Source: Arthrobacter sp. ISL-85 (GTDB lineage: Bacteria; Actinomycetota; Actinomycetes; Actinomycetales; Micrococcaceae). Taken from it: a DNA stretch of 64,000 nt. A program made the position numbers and the translations under genes. How positions within the stretch are numbered: position 1 is the first letter of the stretch; each line of letters starts with the position of its first letter. Below, one piece after another: positions 43,849 through 52,234 of this stretch. The notes beneath the pieces are model-generated. The model was not told the DNA's origin and searched no databases. It saw only the letters and a list, made by a program, of their open reading frames with translations. Location of the stretch: assembly GCF_018613675.1 (NCBI RefSeq), contig NZ_JAGGPQ010000012.1:1-64000 (forward strand), in the 5' to 3' direction.

Positions 43849-44763
43849 TCAGGCGTGTTGGTGTTCCTCGTGCTCCGAGTGGCTGGCGGGCTCCAGTTGG
43901 AAGGTGCAGTGGGTGGTATCAAAGTGCGAGCCCAGGCAGGTGATGAGCTTGTCCAGCAACTGGTCGGCGCCCCGCGCATTGAGCACGCCGTCCTCCACCA
44001 CAACATGGGCCGAGAAGACTGGTACGCCGGACGTGATGGTCCAGATGTGGATGTCATGGACGTCGGTCACACCGGCCACCGAGAGGATGTGCTCGCGGAT
44101 CATCTGCACCTCCACTCCTTTCGGGCTGGCCTCAAGCAGGACATCCACCACATCGTGCAGCAGGCTCCAGGCCCGCGGCAGGATCATCAGCACGATGAGG
44201 ACGGATGCGATGGTGTCTGCTGCCTGGAAGCCGGTGAGCATGATGACCACGGCGGCAATGATGACGGCCACCGAGCCCAGGAGGTCACCCAGGACCTCCA
44301 GGTAGGCGCCGCGGATGTTCAGGCTCTCCTCCTGTGCGGAGCGAAGGATCAGCAGCGACACAAGGTTGGCCACGGCGCCGAGGCTGGCGGCGAACAGCAT
44401 GATGCCCGTCTGCACTTCCGGCGGTGCGCCGAACCTGCGGATTGCTTCGGTGAAGATCACCACCGAGATCACGATCAGGATCAGCGCATTGGCGAGGGCA
44501 GCGAGCACCTCTGCGCGCTGGTAGCCGTACGTCCGCTGGTCGCTTGCCGGGCGCCCCGCGATCCAGGCGGCCAGCAGGGCGATGGTGACGCCGGCAGCAT
44601 CGGAGAGCATGTGCCCCGCATCCGCCAGCAGGGACAGCGATCCGGACAACACCGCTCCCACGATCTGGATGACCACCACGCAGAGGGTCACCCCCAGGAC
44701 GGCCACGAGCCGTTTCCGGTGCCGCCGCGTGGCGGTGATCCCGTGGCTGTGGTCGTGTCCCAT
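43849..44763 (-). CDS. CDF-family heavy-metal exporter (CzcD/ZitB-like)
   Basis: The 304-aa protein has six membrane helices and His-rich ends (MGHDHSHG and HSEHEEHQHA). Helix 2 carries LLADAGHMLSDAAG with the HxxxD metal site. In helix 5 the usual HxxxD is AYLEVLGDLLGS, so a Glu takes the place of the His. The C-terminal cytoplasmic domain has VTDVHDIHIWTITSG, typical of Zn-binding CDF dimers. It would export Zn2+ or Co2+ by proton exchange. The metalloprotease gene is immediately upstream (10 bases). Confidence 0.9.
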   Translation of the reverse strand: MGHDHSHGITATRRHRKRLVAVLGVTLCVVVIQIVGAVLSGSLSLLADAGHMLSDAAGVTIALLAAWIAGRPASDQRTYGYQRAEVLAALANALILIVISVVIFTEAIRRFGAPPEVQTGIMLFAASLGAVANLVSLLILRSAQEESLNIRGAYLEVLGDLLGSVAVIIAAVVIMLTGFQAADTIASVLIVLMILPRAWSLLHDVVDVLLEASPKGVEVQMIREHILSVAGVTDVHDIHIWTITSGVPVFSAHVVVEDGVLNARGADQLLDKLITCLGSHFDTTHCTFQLEPASHSEHEEHQHA

Positions 44764-44772
44764 GCTTACAGG

Positions 44773-45201
44773 CTAGCCCCAGCCCAGCTCGTGCAGCCGG
44801 TCATCGGAAATGCCGAAGTGGTGGGCGATTTCGTGCACCACGGTGACTGCCACTTCATGGATCACGTCCTCCCGGGAGGCGCAGATCTCCAGGATGGGTT
44901 CACGGAAGATGGTGATCCGGTCCGGCAGGGAGCCGGCGTCCCACCATGAATCGCGTTCCGTCAGCGGGACCCCTTCGTACAGTCCCAGCAGCACGGTCTC
45001 CGGATCTTCCCCGGGCCCCGGCTCGTAATCGTCTTCGACGAACACCGCCACGTTGTCCATGGCGCGGGCCAGCCGGTCCGGGATGCTGTGCAGGGCGTCC
45101 TGGACAGCGGCCTCGAACTCGTCCGGGGACATGGTGAAACCGGGACGCCCCTGCGGGCCGTCGGGAATGATCGGCAGGCCCGGCGGCAGATTGGCTGGCA
45201 T
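44773..45201 (-). CDS. Minizincin-type metallopeptidase family protein
   Basis: The 142-aa protein matches the small bacterial zincin-like family related to TTHA0227. It has FEAAVQDALHSIPDRLARAM, acidic VFVEDDYEPG, ITIFREPILEICAS and the HExxH zinc motif in VTVVHEIAHHFGISDDRLHELGWG. Members are cytosolic with unknown substrates. Length is normal. It is convergent with nothing and co-directional with the CDF exporter downstream. Confidence 0.88.
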   Translation of the reverse strand: MPANLPPGLPIIPDGPQGRPGFTMSPDEFEAAVQDALHSIPDRLARAMDNVAVFVEDDYEPGPGEDPETVLLGLYEGVPLTERDSWWDAGSLPDRITIFREPILEICASREDVIHEVAVTVVHEIAHHFGISDDRLHELGWG

Positions 45202-45210
45202 GCCCAGACT

Positions 45211-46191
45211 CTAGCGCGGAAAGCGTTGTTGCCGGATGCGGTCCGCCCGGGTCCTGCGCCGGGTCAGCCCCACTCCCACCAGGCACACCAGCCCGCCCAC
45301 AAGTCCCAAAGCGGCGGGGATCTCGCCCAGCAGCAGCCAGGAGATCAGGACTGTGGTGCCGGGGACCAGGTACGTGGTGGCAGCCAGCTTGCCGGCATCC
45401 ACCAGGGACAACGCATAGGCCCAGGTGGTGAAGGCGATGGCCGTCGGGAAGACGCCCAGGTACACCAGCCCCAGCGTGGCCTGCGGAGGGGCGGCCTGCA
45501 CTTCGGATGCCAGTTGCCCGGCGAAAGGCAGGCAGCACAGCGCACCCACCACGATGCCGAACCACGTTGCCTGTGCCGCAGGGAATTTCCGCACCACTGG
45601 CTTCTGGACGATGACGCTGACTGCGGCGAGCACCGCCGCAAGGAGGCACAGCGCCACGCCTGCCAGGTCCGCCGTAGAACGTTCCCCGGAGGCATCGGGC
45701 TGCCCCGAACCCAGGGCGATCAAGGCGACGCCCGAGAACGCCACGGTGCTGCCGATAAGCAGCCAGCGCGGGAAGCCCTCCTTGAGGAAGATGCCGGCCA
45801 TGATAGCCACCAGGATGGGGTTTACGTTGATCAGCAGGGCACTGGTGCCGGCGTCCAGGATGTGTTCGGCGGCGTTGAGGGCAACGTTGTAGCCGCCGAA
45901 CCACATCACGCCGTAGGCAATGATGGGCAGCCATTCCCGCCCCTGGGGCAGCACCCGGCTCCTGAACAATTGCGGTACCACCAGGAAGGCCAGGACGACG
46001 GCGGCAACCGCCAGCCTGCCCAGCGTCAGGGGTCCGGGGGAGAAGTGCGGGCCGATGGCCCGGATGCCGACGAACGCGGAGGCCCACAGGACCACGGTTA
46101 CCACCATGGCCGCCACGCCCAGCGCCTTCACGGGTGCAGTTGCTGTAGCGGTGGGAGTCAATGGCTGGCGGGCGGAACTGGTCGAAGGCAT
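45211..46191 (-). CDS. EamA/DMT-family transporter
   Basis: The 326-aa protein has ten hydrophobic helices in two EamA repeats: VVTVVLWASAFVGIRAIG at the start and TLGLVYLGVFPTAIAFTTWAYAL in the second half, then TTVLISWLLLGEIPAALGLVGG. DMT members export amino acids or metabolites. The start at ATG 46191 gives a ~25-residue leader rich in Thr and Ala. It ends 10 bases before the metallopeptidase gene. Confidence 0.9.
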   Translation of the reverse strand: MPSTSSARQPLTPTATATAPVKALGVAAMVVTVVLWASAFVGIRAIGPHFSPGPLTLGRLAVAAVVLAFLVVPQLFRSRVLPQGREWLPIIAYGVMWFGGYNVALNAAEHILDAGTSALLINVNPILVAIMAGIFLKEGFPRWLLIGSTVAFSGVALIALGSGQPDASGERSTADLAGVALCLLAAVLAAVSVIVQKPVVRKFPAAQATWFGIVVGALCCLPFAGQLASEVQAAPPQATLGLVYLGVFPTAIAFTTWAYALSLVDAGKLAATTYLVPGTTVLISWLLLGEIPAALGLVGGLVCLVGVGLTRRRTRADRIRQQRFPR

Positions 46192-46321
46192 AAAACAAAT
46201 GTACGGCGGGTGCAGGGGCCGGACTGGCGGAAATCGGCCGCGGCGGTGCCCTCGCCCAGGACGCGGCGGGCCATGCCGGAGGCGCTGCACCCGGCTGACG
46301 TTGTCCTGGCGGGAGGCTACC

Positions 46322-47338
46322 CTATTTTTTGCCGGCCCAGGCCAGCAGCTTGTCCATGGGCCAGGTGGTGATGATCCGCTCGGGAGGCACGTTGTTGCGG
46401 GCTGCCCGCTCGGCACCGTACTGGAGGAAATCCAGTTGCCCGGGCGCGTGGGCGTCGCTGTCGATCGAGAACAGGCATCCTGCCTCCAGTGCCAGCTGGA
46501 TCAGGTCGTCGGGCGGGTCCTGCCGCTCGGGGCGGGAGTTGATCTCCACGGCAACGTTGTGCTCCGCGCAGGCAGCGAAAACCTCCTTGGCGTCGAATTC
46601 CGACGGCGGCCTGGTGCCGCGCGAGCCCTCCACCAGCCGCCCGGTGCAGTGGCCAAGGATGTTGGTCTGGGGAGCCCGGACGCCCCCAAGCATCCTGGTT
46701 GTCATGGTTTTCCGGTCCGCGCGGAGTTTCGAATGGACGCTGGCCACCACGATGTCAAGGCGCTCCAGCAGCCCTGGTTCCTGGTCCAGCTCGCCGGATT
46801 CCAGGATGTCCACTTCGATTCCGGTCAAGAGCCTGGTGCCGCCACCGTTGCTGTTGATGCCTGCCACCACGTCCAGCTGATCCCGCAGGCGTCCGGCTGA
46901 CAGTCCGTTGGCGATGGTGAGGTTGGGGGAGTGGTCGGTCAGGGCCAGGTACTCCCTGCCCAGCACTTCCGCTGCCGCCAGCATGAGCTCAATGGGGGAA
47001 CCGCCGTCGGACCATTCGCTGTGGCTGTGCAGGTCGCCCCTGAGCGCCTCCCGGAGGTCCGGGCCGCCGGAGGCGAGCGGATGGGCGCCCTTCTCCCGGA
47101 GGTCTGCCAGGTAGTCAGGGACCTGGCCCTCCACAGCCTGCCGGATGACCGCAAAGGTCCGGTCGCCAATTCCCTTCATGGATTTGAGGCGCCCGGTCCG
47201 GGCGCGCGCGGCCACTTCCTCGGGCCCCAGCGGACTGATGGCGGCGGCTGCCTTACGGAAGGCCTGGACCTTGAACGTGGCCGCGCGTCCCCGCTCCAGC
47301 CAAAAAGCGATCTCATTGAGCGCTGCGACGGCATCCAT
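46322..47338 (-). CDS. PHP-domain phosphoesterase with helix-hairpin-helix (PolX C-terminal type)
   Basis: The 338-aa protein begins with a PolX-like helical region (ALNEIAFWLERGRAATFKVQAF) and a helix-hairpin-helix (LKSMKGIGDRTFAVIRQ). The PHP domain (~98-330) has metal-binding DLHSHSEWSDG, LALTDHSPNL, GIEVDIL, VVASVHSKLR, GHCTGR and SIDSDAHAP. It lacks the polymerase palm of full PolX, so it is probably a stand-alone phosphoesterase with possible DNA binding. The stop lies in a T-rich run at 46322. Confidence 0.9.
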   Translation of the reverse strand: MDAVAALNEIAFWLERGRAATFKVQAFRKAAAAISPLGPEEVAARARTGRLKSMKGIGDRTFAVIRQAVEGQVPDYLADLREKGAHPLASGGPDLREALRGDLHSHSEWSDGGSPIELMLAAAEVLGREYLALTDHSPNLTIANGLSAGRLRDQLDVVAGINSNGGGTRLLTGIEVDILESGELDQEPGLLERLDIVVASVHSKLRADRKTMTTRMLGGVRAPQTNILGHCTGRLVEGSRGTRPPSEFDAKEVFAACAEHNVAVEINSRPERQDPPDDLIQLALEAGCLFSIDSDAHAPGQLDFLQYGAERAARNNVPPERIITTWPMDKLLAWAGKK

Positions 47339-47389
47339 CCGTCCATCTTTACCCGTCCGGCGGCCAAACGGCGGGGTTTTTCGACGATT

Positions 47390-47418
47390 TTGGAATATTC
47401 CCGGATAGCCCCTATAGT
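47390..47418 (+). promoter_or_regulatory. Promoter of the tRNA-Glu transcript
   Basis: TTGGAA (47390-47395), 17-base spacer, TATAGT (47413-47418). This is a good vegetative promoter about 85 bases before tRNA-Glu, divergent from the PHP gene. Confidence 0.7.
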
Positions 47419-47502
47419 TTTAGAGTCCAGTTCGGAGAAACGCAAAGGACAAAGACGGAAAGCCCCGCTTGACGCCTTTTATTTTGTTCCGAACGGGTTC
47501 TG

Positions 47503-47575
47503 GCCCCCATCGTCTAGCGGCCTAGGACACCGCCCTTTCACGGCGGCGGCACGGGTTCGAATCCCGTTGGGGGTA
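47503..47575 (+). tRNA. tRNA-Glu (anticodon TTC)
   Basis: 73 bases. Acceptor GCCCCCA pairs with TGGGGGT (one G-U). The anticodon stem CCGCC/GGCGG encloses CTTTCAC with TTC. The T loop is GGTTCGAATCC. No CCA is encoded. Confidence 0.96.
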
Positions 47576-47665
47576 CGCAGGGAACTGGTCAAGCAGGCTG
47601 AAAAAGTCTGGTAGGCTTGAAGCCTTGAAAAAAGCGGTAGCGATACTGCAAAGCAAGAAACGCAA

Positions 47666-47739
47666 GGCCCTGTAGCGCAGTTGGTTAGCGCGCCGCCCTG
47701 TCACGGCGGAGGTCGCGGGTTCAAGTCCCGTCAGGGTCG
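47666..47739 (+). tRNA. tRNA-Asp (anticodon GTC)
   Basis: 74 bases. Acceptor GGCCCTG pairs with CAGGGTC. The anticodon stem CCGCC/GGCGG encloses CTGTCAC with GTC. The T arm has GGTTCAAGTCC. No CCA is encoded. Confidence 0.96.
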
Positions 47740-47787
47740 CTCTGATTGTTGGAAGAAATTCCGGCTGTCATGGTGACTAGTCACCTA

Positions 47788-47863
47788 GGCTCTGTAGCTC
47801 AGTTGGTAGAGCGTTCGACTGAAAATCGAAAGGTCACCGGATCGACGCCGGTCGGAGCCACCA
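47788..47863 (+). tRNA. tRNA-Phe (anticodon GAA), CCA encoded
   Basis: The body is 47788-47860: acceptor GGCTCTG/CGGAGCC, anticodon stem TTCGA/TCGAA enclosing CTGAAAA with GAA. The next three bases are CCA, so the 3' end is encoded, unlike the other two tRNAs here. A terminator follows within 6 bases. Confidence 0.95.
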
Positions 47864-47868
47864 CTGGG

Positions 47869-47898
47869 AAGCATCAGTTCTTCGGAACTGGTGCTTTT
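47869..47898 (+). terminator. Intrinsic terminator of the tRNA cluster
   Basis: AAGCATCAGTTC, a TTCG tetraloop, then GAACTGGTGCTT (one T-G pair), then TTCT. It follows tRNA-Phe directly. Confidence 0.85.
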
Positions 47899-47980
47899 CT
47901 GCTTTAACCCTTGGACCATTCTTCCAACCCAGTGTCACAGGCTGGGGATAGGGTGGAAGCAACAGAAGGGGGAGTGCCTG

Positions 47981-48430
47981 ATGGAATACCAGAACCAACA
48001 GCCCGTGGTGCCAAGCCGTCCTGCGGCCAGCCCGGCTCCTGGTCCGGGCCGGACCGTAATTTCCGAGGTTGCCGTGGCAAAGGTGGCCGGAATCGCCGCC
48101 CGGGCCGTTCCCGGCGTCTACTCCCTGGGTTCGGGCCCGTCCCGTGCCCTGGGCGCCATCCGCGACGCCGTCGGGAGTTCCGATCACGCCGCAGGCGTCC
48201 ACGCCGAAGTGGGCGAAACACAGGTAGCTGTGGATATCACCCTGGTGGCCAGCTACGGAACGCCCCTGCATGCGCTGGCCAACCACGTCCGCGCTGCCGT
48301 TTACCGCGCAGTTGAAGAACTGGTGGGGTTGCAGGTGATCGAGGTAAACGTCGAGATCACGGATGTCTACGTGCCGCCGCCGGTCAAGACAACCGCGCCG
48401 GGCGCTCCCGAACGGGAGGCGCTGCTGTGA
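47981..48430 (+). CDS. Asp23/Gls24-family envelope stress protein
   Basis: The 149-aa protein begins at ATG 47981 after AAGGGGGAG. Residues ~24-130 form an Asp23 domain: RTVISEVAVAKVAGIAARAVPGVYSLG, then VAVDITLVASYGTPLHALANHVRAAVYRAVEEL and IEVNVEITDVYV. Asp23 proteins coat the inner membrane through the AmaP anchor and support envelope stress resistance. First gene of a five-gene operon with overlapping starts and stops. Confidence 0.9.
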   Translation: MEYQNQQPVVPSRPAASPAPGPGRTVISEVAVAKVAGIAARAVPGVYSLGSGPSRALGAIRDAVGSSDHAAGVHAEVGETQVAVDITLVASYGTPLHALANHVRAAVYRAVEELVGLQVIEVNVEITDVYVPPPVKTTAPGAPEREALL

Positions 48431-48618
48431 ACCTCACGGTGGCAGGCACGGCCCTGGGCGCGTTCGTGGCATTCATGTCCCTGCAGTTCGGCCTCTGGGG
48501 CTTCCTTGTCTCCCTTCTCTTCATGGCCATCGGCGCGCTCCTGGGCCGTGCAGCCGAAGGAAAGCTGGATCTGCGCGGCATTTTCGACGCCATTACCGGC
48601 CGACGCTCTTCGTCATGA
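48427..48618 (+). CDS. DUF2273-like small membrane protein
   Basis: The 63-aa protein starts at GTG 48427 inside the Asp23 stop (GTGA). It has two hydrophobic segments separated by a short turn (VAGTALGAFVAFMSLQFG and FLVSLLFMAIGALLG) and a basic tail (ITGRRSSS). Size and place match the DUF2273 partners of Asp23/AmaP operons. Confidence 0.8.
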   Translation: MNLTVAGTALGAFVAFMSLQFGLWGFLVSLLFMAIGALLGRAAEGKLDLRGIFDAITGRRSSS

Positions 48619-48995
48619 GCTCGCCCGCGCCCGTTGTGCGTGGGCAGGCGCTCAGCGGCCACAACCGGATCAGCACCCAAGCCTTAACCAGTCTTGCCAA
48701 GGCAGCTGCGGCGCAGGCGCTGGGCGTCGAGGCACAGGACGTGCGGGCGGACTGGACGGACGACGACGGCCTGCTGGCTTTGTCCCTCGTCAGCCCCATC
48801 AGCATCCCGCCTTTGCAGTCCGTGGCGCTGGACCCGGCCAAGGTCGGCGCAGCCGGCGGATCCATCTGGGACCGCACCGTACGGGCCAAAGAAAGCATCC
48901 TGGCACAGGTCTCGGAACTGAGCGGTTCACAGTTAAGCCGGGTGGACATCCGCGTCAGCGGGGCAAGGATCAGTACAGGAGGGCGGGTACGGTGA
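48615..48995 (+). CDS. Second Asp23-like / alkaline-shock operon protein
   Basis: The 126-aa protein overlaps its neighbours by 4 bases on both sides. It has ISTQALTSLAKAAAAQALGVEAQDVRADW, a central SLVSPISIPPLQSV and a late RAKESILAQVSELSGSQLSRVDIRVSGARI, echoing Asp23-type helix-strand order. No membrane helix. It is conserved in position in actinobacterial Asp23 operons. Exact role unknown. Confidence 0.78.
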   Translation: MSSPAPVVRGQALSGHNRISTQALTSLAKAAAAQALGVEAQDVRADWTDDDGLLALSLVSPISIPPLQSVALDPAKVGAAGGSIWDRTVRAKESILAQVSELSGSQLSRVDIRVSGARISTGGRVR

Positions 48996-49630
48996 GCAGC
49001 AGCGTGGAGAGCCGCCGGGCCAACAAAGGATCCCGGAGAAGCGACGGCCCGGACATGCGCAGGGTGGTATACCGCGAAACCCATTCCTCCAGGGCCGTCG
49101 TGTCGGTTGCCGCCGCCGCCCTGGTCCTGGTGCTGGCCGGCTACGGCGTCCTTGAATCCGGGGTGCACGCCGTGGGGCAGCCGGCATGGCTGATCGAGCC
49201 GCAGGTGGCGGCCCAGCGCATGGTGGACCTTCCAGCCGGTATCTCCCCGCTGCTGCTCGGCGCAGTCGGCGCCGTGCTGGCCATGCTGGGGCTGATCTTC
49301 CTGCTCAATGGGATACTCCCTGGGAAGCGTGCGCGCCATCTGCTTGCGGGCGCACCTGGAGAGGGACTCCCGGCCGTAGTGGTGGATGACGAGGTCATCG
49401 CATCCTCCCTGGCACGCCGCGCGCGGCTGGCCGCCAACGTCACGCCTGAACAGGTCATGGTGGTGGTTTCCCAGCAGCAGGTGCTGGTAAATGTGCGGCC
49501 CACATCCGGTATTCCCGTGGACCAGGGCAGGGTCCTGGACGCCGTGCGCGACGAGTTGGATCACATGCTGCTGGAGCCTGCACCGGTTCCGCGGGTCAAC
49601 GTGACTCCGTCGGGGGTGATCGGAGCATGA
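48992..49630 (+). CDS. Alkaline-shock operon membrane protein (DUF6286-like)
   Basis: The 212-aa protein starts at GTG 48992 within the previous stop. It has a polar, basic N-terminus, two membrane helices (~36-56 AVVSVAAAALVLVLAGYGVL and ~84-108 LLLGAVGAVLAMLGLIFLLNG), then a cytoplasmic AmaP/Asp23-like tail (VIASSLARRARLAANVTPEQVMV, VNVRP). This is the known layout of the DUF6286 member of these operons. The short loop between the helices would be outside. Confidence 0.78.
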   Translation: MSSSVESRRANKGSRRSDGPDMRRVVYRETHSSRAVVSVAAAALVLVLAGYGVLESGVHAVGQPAWLIEPQVAAQRMVDLPAGISPLLLGAVGAVLAMLGLIFLLNGILPGKRARHLLAGAPGEGLPAVVVDDEVIASSLARRARLAANVTPEQVMVVVSQQQVLVNVRPTSGIPVDQGRVLDAVRDELDHMLLEPAPVPRVNVTPSGVIGA

Positions 49631-50238
49631 ACAGTACCCCGGCACTGCTCAATCGGATCCTGCTCGCCGTGCTGGGGCTGATCCTGCTGGGGGTCGGGCT
49701 CCTCCTGGTGCTGCTGGCAACCGTTCCTCCGGTGGGCTCCTGGTGGCATTCATGGTCCTCCGGGGCCTGGGGTGGCATCAACCAGGTGTTTGACTCCACC
49801 CGGTTCCCGGGCCGGCCGGAAAGCTGGTTGTGGATCGTGGTGGCGCTGACGCTGCTGGCCCTGATGGGGCTCATGGTTGCCTGGATCGCCCAGCAGGGCA
49901 AGGGCCGGTCAAACCTGCTGGCCGCGGAATACGATCCCGGCGAAATCCCCGGTGACGTCCGGATCGGCGGCGGAGTAGCAGAGCAGGCCCTGCGGCATGC
50001 CCTTGAGGGCCGGCCGGACCTTGCCGGTGCCACCGTCACCACCTATGACGTCAAAGGATCACCGGCGTTGAAGGTCCGGCTCCTGCCGCGCCAAGGGGTG
50101 GCTCCGCACCTGCTCGCAGCCGAGGTCTCCGGGCTGGTTGATGCCCTGGAATCCGTTGTGGGCAAGGAGATTCCCGTCCTCATCCACGTCGGGGCCGGGG
50201 CACGGACGCGCTTCAGCCGGGCTGAGCGCGTCCGCTGA
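49627..50238 (+). CDS. AmaP-like alkaline shock membrane anchor
   Basis: The 203-aa protein has two membrane helices (~10-32 ILLAVLGLILLGVGLLLVLL and ~68-90 WIVVALTLLALMGLMVAWIA) and a C-terminal cytoplasmic domain (GGGVAEQALRHALEGRPDL, ALKVRLLPRQGV) like AmaP. AmaP tethers Asp23 to the membrane. It overlaps the gene before by 4 bases and ends 35 bases before the convergent GH13 gene. Confidence 0.82.
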   Translation: MNSTPALLNRILLAVLGLILLGVGLLLVLLATVPPVGSWWHSWSSGAWGGINQVFDSTRFPGRPESWLWIVVALTLLALMGLMVAWIAQQGKGRSNLLAAEYDPGEIPGDVRIGGGVAEQALRHALEGRPDLAGATVTTYDVKGSPALKVRLLPRQGVAPHLLAAEVSGLVDALESVVGKEIPVLIHVGAGARTRFSRAERVR

Positions 50239-50273
50239 ACTGCGTTGTGCGCAGGCAGCCCAGGCCGCTGCGG

Positions 50274-52094
50274 CTACCGGCCGCCCATTAGGTACACGGT
50301 GGTGTCCACGGGAACTTCCCGCATGGTGGTCCACTCTTCGGCTGGTTCGGGGCCACTGGACAGCACTACTGCGTAGCCGTCGGGCACCGGGGCGGAAGCG
50401 AAGCCCATGTTGGACAAGACCACAACGTTTCCGTTCCGGAACGCCAGCAGCCCGGTGTCCGGCGAGTGTTCCTCGGTCCATTCCACGCCGCCGCTGCCCA
50501 TGTCCTGGGCAGACCTGAAGGCGAGGGCCGCCCGGTACAGCTCAAGGGTTGAGCCCTCCTCACCGTCCTGCTGGTCCGCGGCCAAGGGGCCGAAGCTTTC
50601 CGGCTGGGGAAGCCACGGCCCCGACGCCTGGCCGGACGCCTGGCCGGAGGGGGCCTGGGAGAACCCGAAGCCGGGCTGGTCCGCCGCCCATGGCAGCGGG
50701 ACCCGGCAGCCGTCGCGGCCAATTTCTGCACCACGGGTCCGGAAGAACGTAGGGTCCTGCCGTGCTGGGTCGGGGAGTGTGGTGTGCTCAGGAAGTCCCA
50801 GTTCCTCGCCCTGGTACAGGTAAGCGGAGCCAGGGAGTGCCAGTGCAACCAGCGTTGCGGCACGCGCGCGGGCCAGCCCCAGGGCTGGATCGGGCTGTTC
50901 GTCGGCGGCGCCAATGCCCTTCGGGAACGTGGTGGGATCCTTGAGCCCAAACCGGGTGGCATGCCGCACCGTGTCGTGGTTGCTGAGCACCCAAGTACAG
51001 GGCGCTCCCACTGATGCCGCCGCCGCCAGTGAAGCGTCGATGGCGTCCGCCATGCGCTCGGCATCCCACCCCGCCAGCAGGAAATCGAAATTGAAGGCCT
51101 GCTGCATTTCATCGGGCCGGACATAGCGGGCCAGGCGCTCAGCAGGTTCCACCCAGGCCTCGGCCACCATCATGCGGTCCCCGCCGTATTCCCCCAGAAC
51201 GCGGTTCCAGTCGCGGTAGATGGCGTGGACCCCGTCCTGGTCGAAGAAGGGCGATGGCGGATACATGGGAGACACGGCCCTGTGGGGTTCTTCTGCATCG
51301 CTGTGGGCATGGGGAGCATCGCCGGGCAGGTGGCTCTCCCCATGGGGAGCGGGGGTCCCTTGAACCATGGCCGCAACGCCGTCCCAGTCCGGAAGTCCTG
51401 CCTCTTTCACCAGGCCGTGCGCAACGTCCACCCGGAAGCCGTCTGCGCCGCGGTCCAGCCAGAACCGCAGCACGGAACGCATCTCCTCCTGCACTTCCGC
51501 ATTGTCCCAGTTAAGGTCGGGCTGCCTGGTGTCGAAGAGGTGCAGGTACCACTGGCCCGGTGATCCGTCGGCTTCAGTTACCCGGCTCCAGGCCGGCCCG
51601 CCGAACACTGACTTCCAGTTGTTGGGAGCCCGCCTGCCGTCACCGGATCCCGGCACCTCGTCCTTGCCGTCCCTGAAGATGTACCGGTCCCGCTGGGGGC
51701 TTCCCGGTGCTGCCGCGAGGGCCTCCCGGAACCACACATGTTCGTCCGAGGTGTGGTTGGGAACCAGGTCCACGATGACCTTCAAGCCGCGGCGATGGGC
51801 TTCCAGCAACAAGGCGTCGAAATCCGCCAGGGAACCGAAGAGGGGGTCCACCTGGCGGTAGTCCGCCACGTCGTACCCACCGTCTGCCTGCGGCGACTTG
51901 TAGAAGGGTGACAGCCAGATGGCGTCCACTCCAAGGGCCTCAAGGTACGGAAGCTTGGCGGTCACTCCGCGGAGGTCTCCCATTCCGTCACCGTTGCCGT
52001 CTGCAAAGGACCGGGGGTAGATCTGGTAAACCACAGCATCGGCCCACCATGCAGAGGAGGCTGGACGCGGCGCGGGAACGGACGGCTCGGACAT
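50274..52094 (-). CDS. GH13 alpha-glucosidase/oligo-1,6-glucosidase-like
   Basis: The 606-aa enzyme has the GH13 regions: AIWLSPFYKSPQADGGYDVA, VIVDLVPNHTSDEH (region I), DGFRVDVAHG with the nucleophile Asp (II), MVAEAWVE with the acid/base Glu (III) and VLSNHDTVRHA (IV). These match exo-acting alpha-glucosidases. No signal peptide, so it should work in the cytoplasm on imported alpha-glucosides. It is divergent from the ABC operon, with a LacI-type operator between, and likely shares its control. Confidence 0.92.
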   Translation of the reverse strand: MSEPSVPAPRPASSAWWADAVVYQIYPRSFADGNGDGMGDLRGVTAKLPYLEALGVDAIWLSPFYKSPQADGGYDVADYRQVDPLFGSLADFDALLLEAHRRGLKVIVDLVPNHTSDEHVWFREALAAAPGSPQRDRYIFRDGKDEVPGSGDGRRAPNNWKSVFGGPAWSRVTEADGSPGQWYLHLFDTRQPDLNWDNAEVQEEMRSVLRFWLDRGADGFRVDVAHGLVKEAGLPDWDGVAAMVQGTPAPHGESHLPGDAPHAHSDAEEPHRAVSPMYPPSPFFDQDGVHAIYRDWNRVLGEYGGDRMMVAEAWVEPAERLARYVRPDEMQQAFNFDFLLAGWDAERMADAIDASLAAAASVGAPCTWVLSNHDTVRHATRFGLKDPTTFPKGIGAADEQPDPALGLARARAATLVALALPGSAYLYQGEELGLPEHTTLPDPARQDPTFFRTRGAEIGRDGCRVPLPWAADQPGFGFSQAPSGQASGQASGPWLPQPESFGPLAADQQDGEEGSTLELYRAALAFRSAQDMGSGGVEWTEEHSPDTGLLAFRNGNVVVLSNMGFASAPVPDGYAVVLSSGPEPAEEWTTMREVPVDTTVYLMGGR

Positions 52095-52127
52095 TTGGTT
52101 CCCCTCTGATAACTTTTTGATGTAAAC

Positions 52128-52142
52128 GCTTGCATTGCAAGC
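52128..52142. promoter_or_regulatory. LacI-family operator
   Basis: GCTTGCA-T-TGCAAGC is a perfect 15-base dyad, preceded by TGTAAAC to give TGTAAACGCTTGCA, the usual look of LacI/CcpA-type sites. It lies between the divergent GH13 and sugar-binding-protein genes. The LacI regulator encoded at 55855-56907 is the likely binder. Confidence 0.75.
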
Positions 52143-52234
52143 AGCAACCTTACTAGTGTGATGGTCACCACATCAACCTCACCTAGCAAGCGCACTGTCG
52201 ACTTACTTGTCACTCAGCGAGGAGCTTCAAGCTA

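Noticed and set aside
47876..47978. CRISPR, attachment site or phage integration at the tRNA cluster
   Set aside because: No repeat of the tRNA 3' end, integrase gene or spacer-repeat pattern is seen. The stem-loop after tRNA-Phe is an ordinary terminator.
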